DNA of 40,935 bases, taken from contig JALSGV010000193.1 in assembly GCA_026982565.1 (NCBI GenBank), positions 1 through 40,935 of the forward strand, given 5' to 3'. The DNA is from Gammaproteobacteria bacterium (GTDB lineage Bacteria; Pseudomonadota; Gammaproteobacteria; SZUA-140). Below, piece by piece: positions 1 through 8,459 of the stretch. The stretch's first letter is position 1; each line of letters begins with the position of its first letter. Made by a program: the position numbers and the translations under genes. Below the pieces are notes generated by a model that was not told the DNA's origin, did no database searches, and saw only the letters and a list, made by a program, of their open reading frames with translations.

Positions 1-1
1 C

Positions 2-2074
2 CCCGTGGCCAGCTATTCCCTGCCGGGCGACAACGGGGCGCGCACCGCGCACTTGGTCATGGATGAACTGCGCGAGGTGGGCATCCGCTACACCCGGGAC
101 GGGCGGGTGTTTTTCTTCAAGCCCGCTGACGGCAAACTTGTCGGGGGCAAGCGCGCGGTCCTGCCCGCGGGCGCGCGGGCCAGCGCCTTTGCCGCGGGCG
201 ACAGCGCCACGGGCATCACCGCCTATGGCCTGGACGACGGGCGCGCCCTGATCATGCAGGCGGAATTCAAGATCTCCCATCCCAACGATGTGCGCGTGGT
301 GACGCCGCAATTGTCTTTCCCCCTGGGTGAAGAAGCCATCACGGTGGATTTTCAGGGGCGCGCCCTGACCCGTCTGGCCGTACAGCAGGGCGAGGAATCG
401 GCCACCATCGTCGCGGCCACGGAGGATGGCCGCCTCATCCTGACCACCCTGATCCAGGAAATATCCTTTCTGGACGACGAGGTCACCCTTGATATCGACC
501 ATACGGAGCTTCCCGCCCAGGACCAGGCCATCGATTTCCTGTTGCTGGACAAGGAACAACGTACGGTGTACGCCGCCAGCCGGGACGGCTGGATGAGCGT
601 CTTCGATATCAGCGACCCGGCGGCGCCGGTGCTCATTCAGCGCCTGCGCGTCGTGGGCGATGCCCTCCATGTGAGCACCCTGGCTTTCCTGACCGGTGAC
701 ATCTCTCTTTTGATCGCCGACTCCGCGGGCGCCATCAACCAGTGGTTTCCCGTGCGCGACGAAACCAACACCATGCGCCTGACCCGCATCCGCACCTTCG
801 ACACCGGGCAGGACGATATTCATACCCTGGGCATCGAGCCGCGGCGCAAAGGCTTCATGGCCGCGGACGAGCAGGGCCGGGTAGGCATCTATCACGCCAC
901 GGCCCACCGCCTGCTGGAAGTGGCCGAGGTTTCCCCGGCGCCTATCCGCATGCTGAGCATCGCCCCGCGCGCCGATGCCTTCCTGGCCGAAGACGGCAGC
1001 GGACGACTGCACTATTGGGAAGTAGACAATGAACACCCCGAGATCTCCTGGTCCGCCCTGTGGGGGAAAGTCTGGTATGAAAGTTATCCTGAACCGGAAT
1101 ATGTGTGGCAGTCCTCCTCGGCCAGCAACGACTTCGAACCCAAGTTCAGCCTCACCCCCCTGGCCTTCGGCACTCTCAAGGCGGCCTTTTTCGCCATGCT
1201 GTTCGCCGTCCCGCTGGCCATCATGGGCGCCATCTACACCGCCTATTTCATGGCCCCGCGCATGCGCCAGCTGGTCAAGCCCGGCATCGAGATCATGGAG
1301 GCCCTGCCCACGGTGATCCTCGGCTTCCTCGCCGGCCTGTGGCTGGCGCCGGTGGTGGAGAAAAACATGCCCGGCGTGTTCGCCCTGCTGGTGTTCGTCC
1401 CCCTCGGCGCCCTGCTCTTCGCCTACCTGTGGCGCTGCCTGCCGGCACGCCTGACGCGCTGGGTTCCCGAGGGATGGGACGCGGCGCTGCTGGTCCCGGC
1501 CATTCTGCTGAGCAGCGCCCTCGCCCTGTGGCTGGGCCCATACATGGAACAGGCATGGTTCCACGGCAACATGCCGGAATGGCTCAGCCACACCATGGGC
1601 ATCGACTTTGATCAGCGCAACGCCCTCATCGTCGGCATCGCCATGGGTTTCGCCGTCATCCCCACCATTTTCTCCATGACCGAGGACGCCATTTTCAACG
1701 TGCCCAAACACCTGCGCAACGGCTCCCTGGCCCTGGGCGCCACCCAGTGGCAGACCCTCACGCGGGTCATCATACTGACCGCCAGCCCGGGCATCTTCGC
1801 CGCCGTCATGATCGGCCTGGGGCGCGCCGTGGGGGAAACCATGATCGTGCTGATGGCCACCGGCAATACGCCCGTGCTGGACTTCAGCATTTTCCAGGGC
1901 ATGCGCACCCTGTCGGCCAACATTGCCGTGGAAATGCCGGAATCGGAAGTGGGCAGCTCCCACTACCGTATTCTGTTCCTTGCCGCCCTGGTATTGTTCG
2001 CCTTCACCTTCATTGTCAACACGGTGGGCGAACTCGTTCGCCAGCGCCTGAGAAGCAAGTACAGCAACCTGTGA
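2..2074 (+). CDS. pstC: Phosphate ABC transporter permease PstC, long form (5' end outside window)
   Basis: Inner-membrane permease subunit of the high-affinity phosphate importer PstSCAB. The frame is open to the left edge. The GTG at position 5 is not a convincing start, because the N-terminal membrane helix expected before a periplasmic domain is missing, so the gene is cut. Roughly the first 350 visible residues are hydrophilic and repeat a pattern typical of beta-propeller blades (for example GWMSVFDIS, GRVGIYHAT and GRLHYWEVD). From about residue 385 hydrophobic segments follow. The permease EAA-type loop contains SLALGATQWQTL, and the protein ends in a basic tail. Long PstC proteins with an extra N-terminal domain are known in gammaproteobacteria; the propeller reading is mine. 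pstA follows 10 nt downstream, indicating one operon. Confidence 0.93.
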   Translation, partial: PVASYSLPGDNGARTAHLVMDELREVGIRYTRDGRVFFFKPADGKLVGGKRAVLPAGARASAFAAGDSATGITAYGLDDGRALIMQAEFKISHPNDVRVVTPQLSFPLGEEAITVDFQGRALTRLAVQQGEESATIVAATEDGRLILTTLIQEISFLDDEVTLDIDHTELPAQDQAIDFLLLDKEQRTVYAASRDGWMSVFDISDPAAPVLIQRLRVVGDALHVSTLAFLTGDISLLIADSAGAINQWFPVRDETNTMRLTRIRTFDTGQDDIHTLGIEPRRKGFMAADEQGRVGIYHATAHRLLEVAEVSPAPIRMLSIAPRADAFLAEDGSGRLHYWEVDNEHPEISWSALWGKVWYESYPEPEYVWQSSSASNDFEPKFSLTPLAFGTLKAAFFAMLFAVPLAIMGAIYTAYFMAPRMRQLVKPGIEIMEALPTVILGFLAGLWLAPVVEKNMPGVFALLVFVPLGALLFAYLWRCLPARLTRWVPEGWDAALLVPAILLSSALALWLGPYMEQAWFHGNMPEWLSHTMGIDFDQRNALIVGIAMGFAVIPTIFSMTEDAIFNVPKHLRNGSLALGATQWQTLTRVIILTASPGIFAAVMIGLGRAVGETMIVLMATGNTPVLDFSIFQGMRTLSANIAVEMPESEVGSSHYRILFLAALVLFAFTFIVNTVGELVRQRLRSKYSNL

Positions 2075-2084
2075 GTATCCTGCG

Positions 2085-3737
2085 ATGAAATCCTGGTTCA
2101 AGAGTGGCGCGCCCTGGGTATGGCTCAATGCCTGCGCGGTCAGCGTCAGCATCCTCATGGTCATCGGCCTGCTGGCCCTCATCACCGTGCGCGGGCTGGG
2201 ACACTTCTGGCCCGCCGACCTGGCCGAATTCACCTACACGGAGCGGGACGGCGGCACCTCTCACCTGGTGGGCGAGTTTCACGAGTCGGAAGAGGTCTCG
2301 GCCGAACAGCTCAAGGCGACAGGGGATCTGAACATCGGTGACTCGCCATGGATCACGCGCCATTTGATCAAGACGGGCAACCGCGACGTGAGCGGCATGG
2401 ACTTCCGCTGGGTAATCGAGTCACGCATATCGTCCCTGTCCTACCCTGAAACACTGGTGGTCATCGAACGCCGTGAATGGGGCAATCTCTATGGTTACCT
2501 CGACAGCATTCAGGAAGCTGGACGCACCGTGGCCGAAGGCGAAGCCGCATGGGAGGCGTTCCAGGAGCGGCTGACGAGAACAGAGGATATTTTCAGCCAG
2601 ATACGGGCCATCGAGAAAGACGAGATCGGTTCCATCAACAGCAGCGTGGAGCGCCTGCGCCTCGCCAAGCGCAAACTGGAACTGGCCGGGGACGACGATC
2701 CCGCCAAACTGGCCATCATCGCCGATGAAGAAGCCGGGCTGCAAAGCCGCTACGACGCCCTGCAAAAGGCGCTCATCGAACACTACAAGGCCATCGGGCG
2801 TGACAGCATCACCGTCACCGTTGCGGACGGCAGGCAGGTCCAGGTGCCCCTGGCGAAGATCGTGCGCACCTACCGTCCCAATGCCATGTCGACCATGGAC
2901 AAAATCGGCCACTACTTTGCCAAACTGTGGGAGTTCGTCAGTGACGACCCGCGAGAAGCCAATACGGAAGGGGGCATCTTCCCGGCCATCTTCGGCACCA
3001 TCATGATGGTGATGCTCATGTCCGTTTTCGTCACCCCCTTCGGCGTGGTGGCGGCCATCTACTTGCGTGAATACGCCCGCCAGGGCTGGCTGACGCGCAC
3101 CATACGCATCGCCGTCAACAACCTCGCCGGCGTCCCCTCCATCGTCTACGGTATCTTCGGCCTGGGATTTTTCGTCTATTTCCTCGGCGGCAACATCGAC
3201 CAGCTGTTCTTTCCCGAGGCCCTGCCGGCCCCCACCATGGGCACGCCGGGCATCCTGTGGGCCTCCCTGACCCTGGCCCTGCTCACCGTGCCGGTGGTCA
3301 TCGTCGCCACCGAGGAGGGGCTGTCGCGGGTGCCGCGCGCCGTGCGCGAAGGCAGCCTGGCCCTGGGCGCCACCAAGGTGGAGACCCTGTGGCGCACCGT
3401 GCTGCCCATGGCCAGCCCCGCCATCATGACCGGCCTCATCCTCGCCATCGCCCGCGCCGCCGGCGAGGTGGCGCCGCTGATGCTGGTGGGCGTGGTCAAG
3501 CTGGCCCCCGCCCTGCCCCTGGACGGGGACTTCCCCTATCTGCACTTGGACCGTAAATTCATGCACCTGGGCTTTCATATCTATGACGTGGGCTTCCAGA
3601 GCCCCAATGTGGAGGCGGCGCGCCCCCTGGTCTACGCCACGGCCCTGCTGCTGGTGCTGGTCATCGTAGCGCTCAATCTGGCGGCCATTGCCATCCGCAA
3701 CCGCCTGCGGGAAAAATACAAGTCACTGGAACACTGA
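2085..3737 (+). CDS. pstA: Phosphate ABC transporter permease PstA, long form
   Basis: Second permease subunit of the Pst phosphate importer. At 550 aa it is much longer than the roughly 280-300 aa of short PstA. One N-terminal membrane helix (about residues 11-35) is followed by a periplasmic insert of about 260 residues. The middle of the insert (about 140-240) is charged and heptad-like, suggesting a coiled coil. The permease core starts near residue 300, and its EAA loop contains GSLALGATKVETLWRT. The ATG lies 10 nt after the pstC stop, and pstB starts 9 nt after this gene. The long form matches the long PstC upstream, so the two extra periplasmic domains may meet; that is inference. Family assignment is secure. 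Confidence 0.94.
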   Translation: MKSWFKSGAPWVWLNACAVSVSILMVIGLLALITVRGLGHFWPADLAEFTYTERDGGTSHLVGEFHESEEVSAEQLKATGDLNIGDSPWITRHLIKTGNRDVSGMDFRWVIESRISSLSYPETLVVIERREWGNLYGYLDSIQEAGRTVAEGEAAWEAFQERLTRTEDIFSQIRAIEKDEIGSINSSVERLRLAKRKLELAGDDDPAKLAIIADEEAGLQSRYDALQKALIEHYKAIGRDSITVTVADGRQVQVPLAKIVRTYRPNAMSTMDKIGHYFAKLWEFVSDDPREANTEGGIFPAIFGTIMMVMLMSVFVTPFGVVAAIYLREYARQGWLTRTIRIAVNNLAGVPSIVYGIFGLGFFVYFLGGNIDQLFFPEALPAPTMGTPGILWASLTLALLTVPVVIVATEEGLSRVPRAVREGSLALGATKVETLWRTVLPMASPAIMTGLILAIARAAGEVAPLMLVGVVKLAPALPLDGDFPYLHLDRKFMHLGFHIYDVGFQSPNVEAARPLVYATALLLVLVIVALNLAAIAIRNRLREKYKSLEH

Positions 3738-3746
3738 GGAAGACAC

Positions 3747-4580
3747 ATGAATACGACATCCACCACCCATGGCGTGGCCATGGGCACGCTGCCAGGAAAC
3801 CAGGGACCCGCCACAGAAACACCGCTGGAGACCTGCCTGGAGGTCAAGAACCTCAACCTGTACTATGGCGACACCCAGGCCTTGCAGAACATCGAACTCG
3901 CCATCCCCAGCCGTCAGGTAACGGCCTTCATCGGACCCAGCGGTTGTGGCAAATCCACCCTGCTGCGCTGCTTCAACCGCATGAACGACCTCGTGGACGG
4001 TGTGCGCCAGAACGGGCAGATCCTCCTCGACGGCGAGGACATCTACCACCCCGCCGTGAACGTGGTGGACCTGCGCCGCCGTGTCGGCATGGTGTTCCAG
4101 AAGCCCAACCCCTTTCCCAAGACCATTTACGAGAACGTCGCCTACGGCCTGCGCCTGCAGGGCATCAAGAAACGCCACATCCTCGACGAGACGGTGGAAA
4201 AAGCCCTGCGCCGCGCCGCTCTGTGGGACGAGGTCAAGGACCGCCTGCACGAAAATGCGCTGGGCATGTCCGGCGGTCAGCAGCAGCGCCTGGTCATTGC
4301 CAGGGCCATTGCCGTAGAACCCGAAGTGCTGCTGCTGGACGAACCCGCTTCCGCCCTCGACCCCATCTCGACCCTGAAAATCGAGGAGCTGATATTCGAG
4401 CTCAAGGAACGCTACACCATCATCATTGTCACACACAACATGCAGCAGGCGGCGCGCGTCTCGGACTTCACGGCCTTTCTCTACATGGGCGGGCTGATCG
4501 AGCACGACAGGACCAACACCATCTTCACCAACCCGGCGAAGAAACAGACCGAGGACTACATTACGGGGCGCTATGGGTGA
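3747..4580 (+). CDS. pstB: Phosphate ABC transporter ATP-binding protein PstB
   Basis: Cytoplasmic ATPase that drives the PstC/PstA permease. All ABC motifs are visible: Walker [10 protein letters not shown] (about residue 65), Q-loop in [10 protein letters not shown], signature MSGGQQQR, Walker [15 protein letters not shown] and the H-loop in IIVTHN. The length of 277 aa is slightly above the usual 250-260 because of a variable N-terminal extension of about 30 residues before the ABC fold. The KPNPFP sequence after the Q-loop is characteristic of PstB and separates it from other ABC ATPases. It lies third in the pst operon, with phoU 84 nt downstream behind a repeat-rich spacer. Confidence 0.96.
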   Translation: MNTTSTTHGVAMGTLPGNQGPATETPLETCLEVKNLNLYYGDTQALQNIELAIPSRQVTAFIGPSGCGKSTLLRCFNRMNDLVDGVRQNGQILLDGEDIYHPAVNVVDLRRRVGMVFQKPNPFPKTIYENVAYGLRLQGIKKRHILDETVEKALRRAALWDEVKDRLHENALGMSGGQQQRLVIARAIAVEPEVLLLDEPASALDPISTLKIEELIFELKERYTIIIVTHNMQQAARVSDFTAFLYMGGLIEHDRTNTIFTNPAKKQTEDYITGRYG

Positions 4581-4589
4581 CTGCGGGAG

Positions 4590-4645
4590 GCGTGAGGCAT
4601 AGAGCAGGGGTTTTCGCTTCATGCCTCACGTCTCACGCTTCACGC
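4590..4645. repeat. Inverted repeat and degenerate heptamer array between pstB and phoU
   Basis: The spacer contains a perfect 10-bp inverted repeat, CGTGAGGCAT at 4591-4600 and ATGCCTCACG at 4621-4630, separated by 20 nt. The right arm runs into three near-identical tandem heptamers, CTCACGT, CTCACGC and TTCACGC (4625-4645). The transcript could form a stem-loop that lowers or protects phoU expression relative to pstB; that is inference. Confidence 0.6.
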
Positions 4646-4664
4646 CAAAAAGAGGAAAAGATCA

Positions 4665-5366
4665 ATGAGTGAGAATCTATTCGGGCAACATATCTCCAAG
4701 CAATTCAACGCGGAACTGGAAGACATCCGCAACCGCGTTCTCACCATGGGCGGACTGGTGGAGCAACAGGTCCTGGATGCCGTGAAGGCCCTCACGGAGG
4801 GCGACCTGGCGCTGGCGGAGAAAGTCATCGAGCGTGACCACGAAGTCAACGCCATGGAAGTGGCCATCGATGAGGAATGCACCCAGGTGCTGGCACGCCG
4901 CCAGCCCGCCGCCAGCGATCTGCGCCTGGTGGTGGCCGTCATCAAGACCATCACCGACCTGGAGCGCATCGGCGACCAGGCCGAGAAGGTGGCGCGCATG
5001 GGCGCCCATCTCACCAAGATCCCGCGCCCCGAAAACCAGTATATCGAGATCCAGCACCTGGGCGAACTGGTGCAGCACATCCTCCACAATGCGCTTGACG
5101 TGTTCGCGCGCATGGAATCGGCAGCCGCCATCGACGTCACCCGCGAGGACGCCAAGATCGACCGCGAATACGAGGCCACCATGCGCCAGTTGGTCACCTT
5201 CATGATGGAAGACCCGCGCACTATCAAGCGCTCCCTGGACGTGATGTGGGCCGCGCGCGCCCTGGAACGCATCGGCGACCACGCCAAAAACATCTGTGAA
5301 TATGTGATATATTTCGTCGAGGGCAAGGACGTGCGCCACACGGAGCTGGTGTCGCGACGCGACTGA
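4665..5366 (+). CDS. phoU: Phosphate signalling regulator PhoU
   Basis: Peripheral cytoplasmic protein that links the Pst transporter to phosphate signalling and represses the Pho response when phosphate is plentiful. At 233 aa it has the normal family length. It consists of two three-helix PhoU repeats, and each contains the metal-binding signature: DLERIGDQAEKVARM in the first and ALERIGDHAKNICEY in the second. The start is preceded by an AAGAGGAAAAG purine tract. It closes the pst operon. A small stem (GCCGG/CCGGC, 5367-5381) follows the stop, and a two-component pair begins 42 nt later. Confidence 0.95.
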   Translation: MSENLFGQHISKQFNAELEDIRNRVLTMGGLVEQQVLDAVKALTEGDLALAEKVIERDHEVNAMEVAIDEECTQVLARRQPAASDLRLVVAVIKTITDLERIGDQAEKVARMGAHLTKIPRPENQYIEIQHLGELVQHILHNALDVFARMESAAAIDVTREDAKIDREYEATMRQLVTFMMEDPRTIKRSLDVMWAARALERIGDHAKNICEYVIYFVEGKDVRHTELVSRRD

Positions 5367-5408
5367 GCCGGCCAATCCGGCGTCCCTTCCCGAAACGAAG
5401 GAACCCTT

Positions 5409-6071
5409 ATGCGACTTCTGCTGGTGGAAGACGACAAGCTGCTTGGAGACGGCATCCAGGCCGGATTGCACCAGGCAGGTTACGCCGTGGACTGGATGGA
5501 GAACGGCGAGGACGCGGAGGCCGCCCTGCGTACGGAGGACTATGAACTCATGGTCCTCGACCTCGGCCTGCCGGGGCGCTCGGGGCTGGACGTACTGAAG
5601 TCCCTGCGCGCCAAAGACAACGACCTGCCGGTACTCATCCTGACGGCGCGCGATACGGTCAGCGACCGTGTCAAGGGCCTCGATGCCGGCGCCGACGACT
5701 ACCTCATCAAGCCCTTCGACCTGAACGAACTCAATGCCCGCATCCGCGCCCTGCTACGGCGCCACAAGGGGCGCGCCAACCCCGTCATCGCGCATGGCAA
5801 ACTGATCCTGGATCCCGCGGCGCATACCGTCACTCTGGACGGCGCGCCCGTCAGCCTGTCGCAGCGGGAATTCGCCATCCTGCAGATGCTGCTGGAAAAC
5901 CGCGGCAAGGTCATGTCACGCGCCCGCCTGGAAGAGGGCCTGTACGCCTGGGGCGAGGAAGTGGAAAGCAATGCCGTGGAAGTCTATATCCACCATCTGC
6001 GCAAGAAACTCGGCTCAGGCCTGATACGCACCATGCGCGGGGTGGGCTATGTCATCGACAAACCCGCATGA
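5409..6071 (+). CDS. OmpR-family response regulator, QseB/PmrA type
   Basis: DNA-binding response regulator of 220 aa. The receiver domain (1-115) has acidic residues E7, D8 and D9, the phosphoacceptor D51 in VLDLGLPG and K101 in IKPFD. A winged-helix output domain (about 125-218) ends with the usual MRGVGYVI. Its sequence resembles QseB/PmrA/TctD regulators more than PhoB, although it follows phoU. The kinase gene overlaps it by 4 nt (ATGA), so the two are translationally coupled. A PmrA-like box upstream of the next gene, cytochrome b561, is a plausible target. The RBS is GAAGGAA before the ATG. The exact orthologue (qseB, pmrA or another) cannot be settled here, so no symbol is given. Confidence 0.9.
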   Translation: MRLLLVEDDKLLGDGIQAGLHQAGYAVDWMENGEDAEAALRTEDYELMVLDLGLPGRSGLDVLKSLRAKDNDLPVLILTARDTVSDRVKGLDAGADDYLIKPFDLNELNARIRALLRRHKGRANPVIAHGKLILDPAAHTVTLDGAPVSLSQREFAILQMLLENRGKVMSRARLEEGLYAWGEEVESNAVEVYIHHLRKKLGSGLIRTMRGVGYVIDKPA

Positions 6072-7441
6072 AGCGCTCCATACGCCAAAGACTCCTCATC
6101 ACCCTCCTTTCTGTCGTCACCGTCAGCTGGGGGCTGACGGCCCTGAGCGGTTACTACGAAGCCCATCACGAAATCGAGGAACTGTTCGACGCCCAGCTGG
6201 CGCAGTCTGCGCGCGTCCTGCTCGCCATGAGTTCCCACGAACTGGAAGAACAACGCCTCTTCGGGCAATCGGGCAACAACGTAATCACCGCTTACGAGGC
6301 AGAGCTGACCGCGGGTCACGAGTATGAACGCAAACTGGCCTTCCAGGTATGGACCGAAGGCGACAACCTGGCCCTGCGCTCCGAGAATGCCCCCACCCAC
6401 CCCCTCGCCGGCAAGGCCAACGGCTACAGCGACCGCTCCCTGAACCAGGCGCGGTGGCGGGTCTACTCCCTCACCAACACGCCCGGCAACATCCGGGTTC
6501 AGGTGGCGCAAAGCCTGGAGATCCGCAACGAGCTGGTGGAGGCCATTACCCAGCGGCTGCTGATACCCATCCTCCTGAGCCTGCCGGTCCTGGCTATCCT
6601 CATCTGGTTCGGCGTCACCCGCGCCCTGCGCCCCCTGCTGGACCTGGCGCGGGACGTGGCCCACCGCGACCCCGAGCAGCTGCGCCCCCTGCCCCTGGAA
6701 AACATCCCCGCGGAGAGCCGTCCCCTGGTGGAATCCCTCAACCAGCTCTTCGACCGCCTGGAAACCGCCTTTGAGAACGAGCGCAGGTTCACGGCGGACG
6801 CTGCGCATGAATTGAGAACCCCCCTCGCGGCCCTCAAGATACAAGCCCAGGTCGCGCAAGGGACCCGGGACGAAACGGCGCGCCGCCATGCCCTGCAGCA
6901 ACTCGTCCAGGGCGTGGACCGCGCCACCCATCTGGTCCAGCAACTCCTGACGCTGGCACGCCTGGACCCCGATGCCGCCTACGCGGACAAGACCGGTGTG
7001 GATCTCTGCGCCCTGGCGCGGGAAACCCTGGCCGAACTCTCCCCGGCGGCCCGGGAAAAACACATTGAGCTGTCCCTCAATTCCGATTGCCATGGCTGCT
7101 TCCACGGCAACCGCGATGCATTGGCCATCCTGTTGCGCAACCTGGTGGAAAATGCCCTGCGTTATACCCCCGGGAACGGCAAGGCGGAAGTCGAGGTGCT
7201 TACCGGCGGTGACGGCAGCGTCACTCTAAGCGTAGCCGATAGCGGACCGGGCATCCCGGAAGAGGAACGCGCCCGGGTCACGGAGCGCTTCTACCGCAGC
7301 CGCGCCGCCCAGCAGATTCCAGGCAGCGGCCTGGGCCTGTCCATCGTTCAGCGCATCGTCGAGCATCACCGGGCCACCCTCACCCTGGGCACAGCTTCCC
7401 TGGGCGGCCTGCAAGTGGAAGTCCGTTTCCCGCCGGACTGA
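6068..7441 (+). CDS. Sensor histidine kinase, QseC/PmrB type
   Basis: Inner-membrane sensor kinase of 457 aa, partner of the upstream regulator. Membrane helices at about 9-28 and 165-185 flank a periplasmic sensor of about 135 residues. A HAMP-like linker follows, then the H-box with H247 in FTADAAHELRTPLAALK, the N-box RNLVENALRYTP (about 356) and G-boxes DSGPGIPEE (about 390) and GSGLGLSIV (about 419). There is no PAS domain, which argues against PhoR. The periplasmic sensor domain is the usual 2CSK-N size. The signal is unknown; QseC and PmrB relatives sense metals, polymyxins or other envelope signals. Confidence 0.9.
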   Translation: MKRSIRQRLLITLLSVVTVSWGLTALSGYYEAHHEIEELFDAQLAQSARVLLAMSSHELEEQRLFGQSGNNVITAYEAELTAGHEYERKLAFQVWTEGDNLALRSENAPTHPLAGKANGYSDRSLNQARWRVYSLTNTPGNIRVQVAQSLEIRNELVEAITQRLLIPILLSLPVLAILIWFGVTRALRPLLDLARDVAHRDPEQLRPLPLENIPAESRPLVESLNQLFDRLETAFENERRFTADAAHELRTPLAALKIQAQVAQGTRDETARRHALQQLVQGVDRATHLVQQLLTLARLDPDAAYADKTGVDLCALARETLAELSPAAREKHIELSLNSDCHGCFHGNRDALAILLRNLVENALRYTPGNGKAEVEVLTGGDGSVTLSVADSGPGIPEEERARVTERFYRSRAAQQIPGSGLGLSIVQRIVEHHRATLTLGTASLGGLQVEVRFPPD

Positions 7442-7561
7442 TTCCCGGATTCCACCGCATTCATCCCGACCGCGCCCCTTCCCCATCGGCACTGTAAGCA
7501 GTGCGGCTTGGGAGAAAGCGCCGCGACCAATGCAGACTTTTCTCTTTACCCCACCCTCCCC

Positions 7562-7594
7562 ATTAAGGCCCGCTTAAGCCTCCTCCCCTAAGAT
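7562..7594 (+). promoter_or_regulatory. PmrA/QseB-like box and -10 element upstream of cytochrome b561
   Basis: ATTAAG (7562-7567) and CTTAAG (7573-7578) form direct half-sites with a 5-nt gap (GCCCG), matching the known PmrA box pattern YTTAAG-N5-CTTAAG except for the first base. A TAAGAT -10-like hexamer (7589-7594) begins 10 nt after the second half-site, so the box covers the -35 region, as expected for an activator. An imperfect third half-site CCTAAG (7587-7592) overlaps the -10 element. The predicted transcript would start near 7601, and an AAAGGAG ribosome site follows before the gene at 7642. The pairing with the regulator at 5409-6071 is inference. Confidence 0.6.
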
Positions 7595-7641
7595 TCTCCC
7601 CAGATCACGCAATCAGGGTTCAAATCAAAGGAGCATCCATC

Positions 7642-8214
7642 ATGTCAACACAAGTCAAAGTCTGGGATCCATTACTGAGAGCCTTCCACTGGATCCTGGC
7701 CAGTTCATTCTTCATCGCCTACTTCACAGAAGAGGATCTGCTCACACCCCATGTATGGGCGGGCTACACCGTACTGGCCATGCTGGCTTTCCGCCTGATA
7801 TGGGGGTTCACCGGCCCCCGCCATGCCCGCTTCTCGGATTTCCTGTATTCGCCATCGAAAGCCATCGCGTACCTCAAAGACACCTTATTTATGAGGGCCA
7901 AACGTTACATAGGCCACAATCCCGCCGGAGCAGTCATGATTTTCTTAATGATCTTCAGCCTGTTGGCGACATCCTTCACCGGTCTTGCAGTGTATGCGGC
8001 GGATCAGCACGCCGGCCCCCTCGCGCCCTGGCTCGGCGCCGTGGGCGAGCATTGGGAGGATATTTTCGAGGAAACCCATGAGTTCTTCGCCAACTTCACC
8101 CTCTTCCTGGTCATTCTGCACTTGGCCGGCGTGGCTTTCGAAAGTCTGGTCCACAAGGAAAACCTGGTGCGCGCCATGATCACCGGCTACAAACGCCACC
8201 AGGAATACTCATGA
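7642..8214 (+). CDS. Cytochrome b561 family membrane protein
   Basis: A 190-aa inner-membrane di-heme b-type cytochrome of the bacterial b561 / Ni-Fe hydrogenase b-subunit-like family, probably passing electrons between quinol and a periplasmic partner. Four hydrophobic segments are visible. Candidate heme ligands are H16 (LRAFHWIL), H37 (LTPHVWAG), H146 (EETHEF) and H160 (VILHLAGV). The GHNPAGA motif at 91-97 is characteristic. AAAGGAG lies about 8 nt before the ATG. It is a single gene between the two-component pair and the next operon, with its own PmrA/QseB-like promoter. Small b561 genes next to QseBC-like pairs are common, so co-regulation is likely. The natural electron partner is not visible. 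Confidence 0.88.
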   Translation: MSTQVKVWDPLLRAFHWILASSFFIAYFTEEDLLTPHVWAGYTVLAMLAFRLIWGFTGPRHARFSDFLYSPSKAIAYLKDTLFMRAKRYIGHNPAGAVMIFLMIFSLLATSFTGLAVYAADQHAGPLAPWLGAVGEHWEDIFEETHEFFANFTLFLVILHLAGVAFESLVHKENLVRAMITGYKRHQEYS

Positions 8215-8344
8215 CCCGCTGCCGGGCAAAACGCTTCCGACCGCCTGCAGGCCTTCCCTGACGGGCGGTTGGGTGCGGCTGGCCCTTCAACTGAGACCCT
8301 TTTCACAGGATTGCACATTTATTCAAAAATTTTTGTGAAAACTG

Positions 8345-8411
8345 TTGACAGCCGTTATTTTTGGGAATATATTCCCAATTAAGTTTTGCGATTATTTTCC
8401 CATATATAGGA
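8345..8411 (+). promoter_or_regulatory. Strong sigma70 promoter with palindromic operator over the -10
   Basis: TTGACA (8345-8350), a 17-nt spacer and TATATT (8368-8373) form a near-consensus sigma70 promoter. The -10 lies at the centre of a perfect 18-bp palindrome, TTGGGAATATATTCCCAA (8361-8378). A second, imperfect palindrome TCCCATATATAGGA (8398-8411) lies just past the expected start site near 8380. This layout suggests tight repression by a dimeric regulator, which is not encoded in the operon. The leader is about 80 nt long and ends in AGGAGG before the ATG at 8460. I do not recognise the operator as that of a known regulator. Confidence 0.72.
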
Positions 8412-8459
8412 TGAGAGATTGATTACCTTAATACCAAGAAGCAGGAGGAACGAGACGCC

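Noticed and set aside
2421..3578. 385-codon frame antisense to pstA
   Set aside because: A GC-rich shadow: rich in His, Gly, Asp and Gln from reversed codons, no domain, no ribosome site, and fully inside a secure gene.
8239..8272. Hairpin after cytochrome b561 (ACCGCC/GGCGGT)
   Set aside because: Six-base arms with an 18-nt-plus loop and no T tract; too weak to call a terminator.
8342..8359. Possible Pho box (CTGTTGA-N4-CGTTATT) upstream of the exporter operon
   Set aside because: Only about four of seven bases match in each half-site; the match comes mainly from the -35 element.
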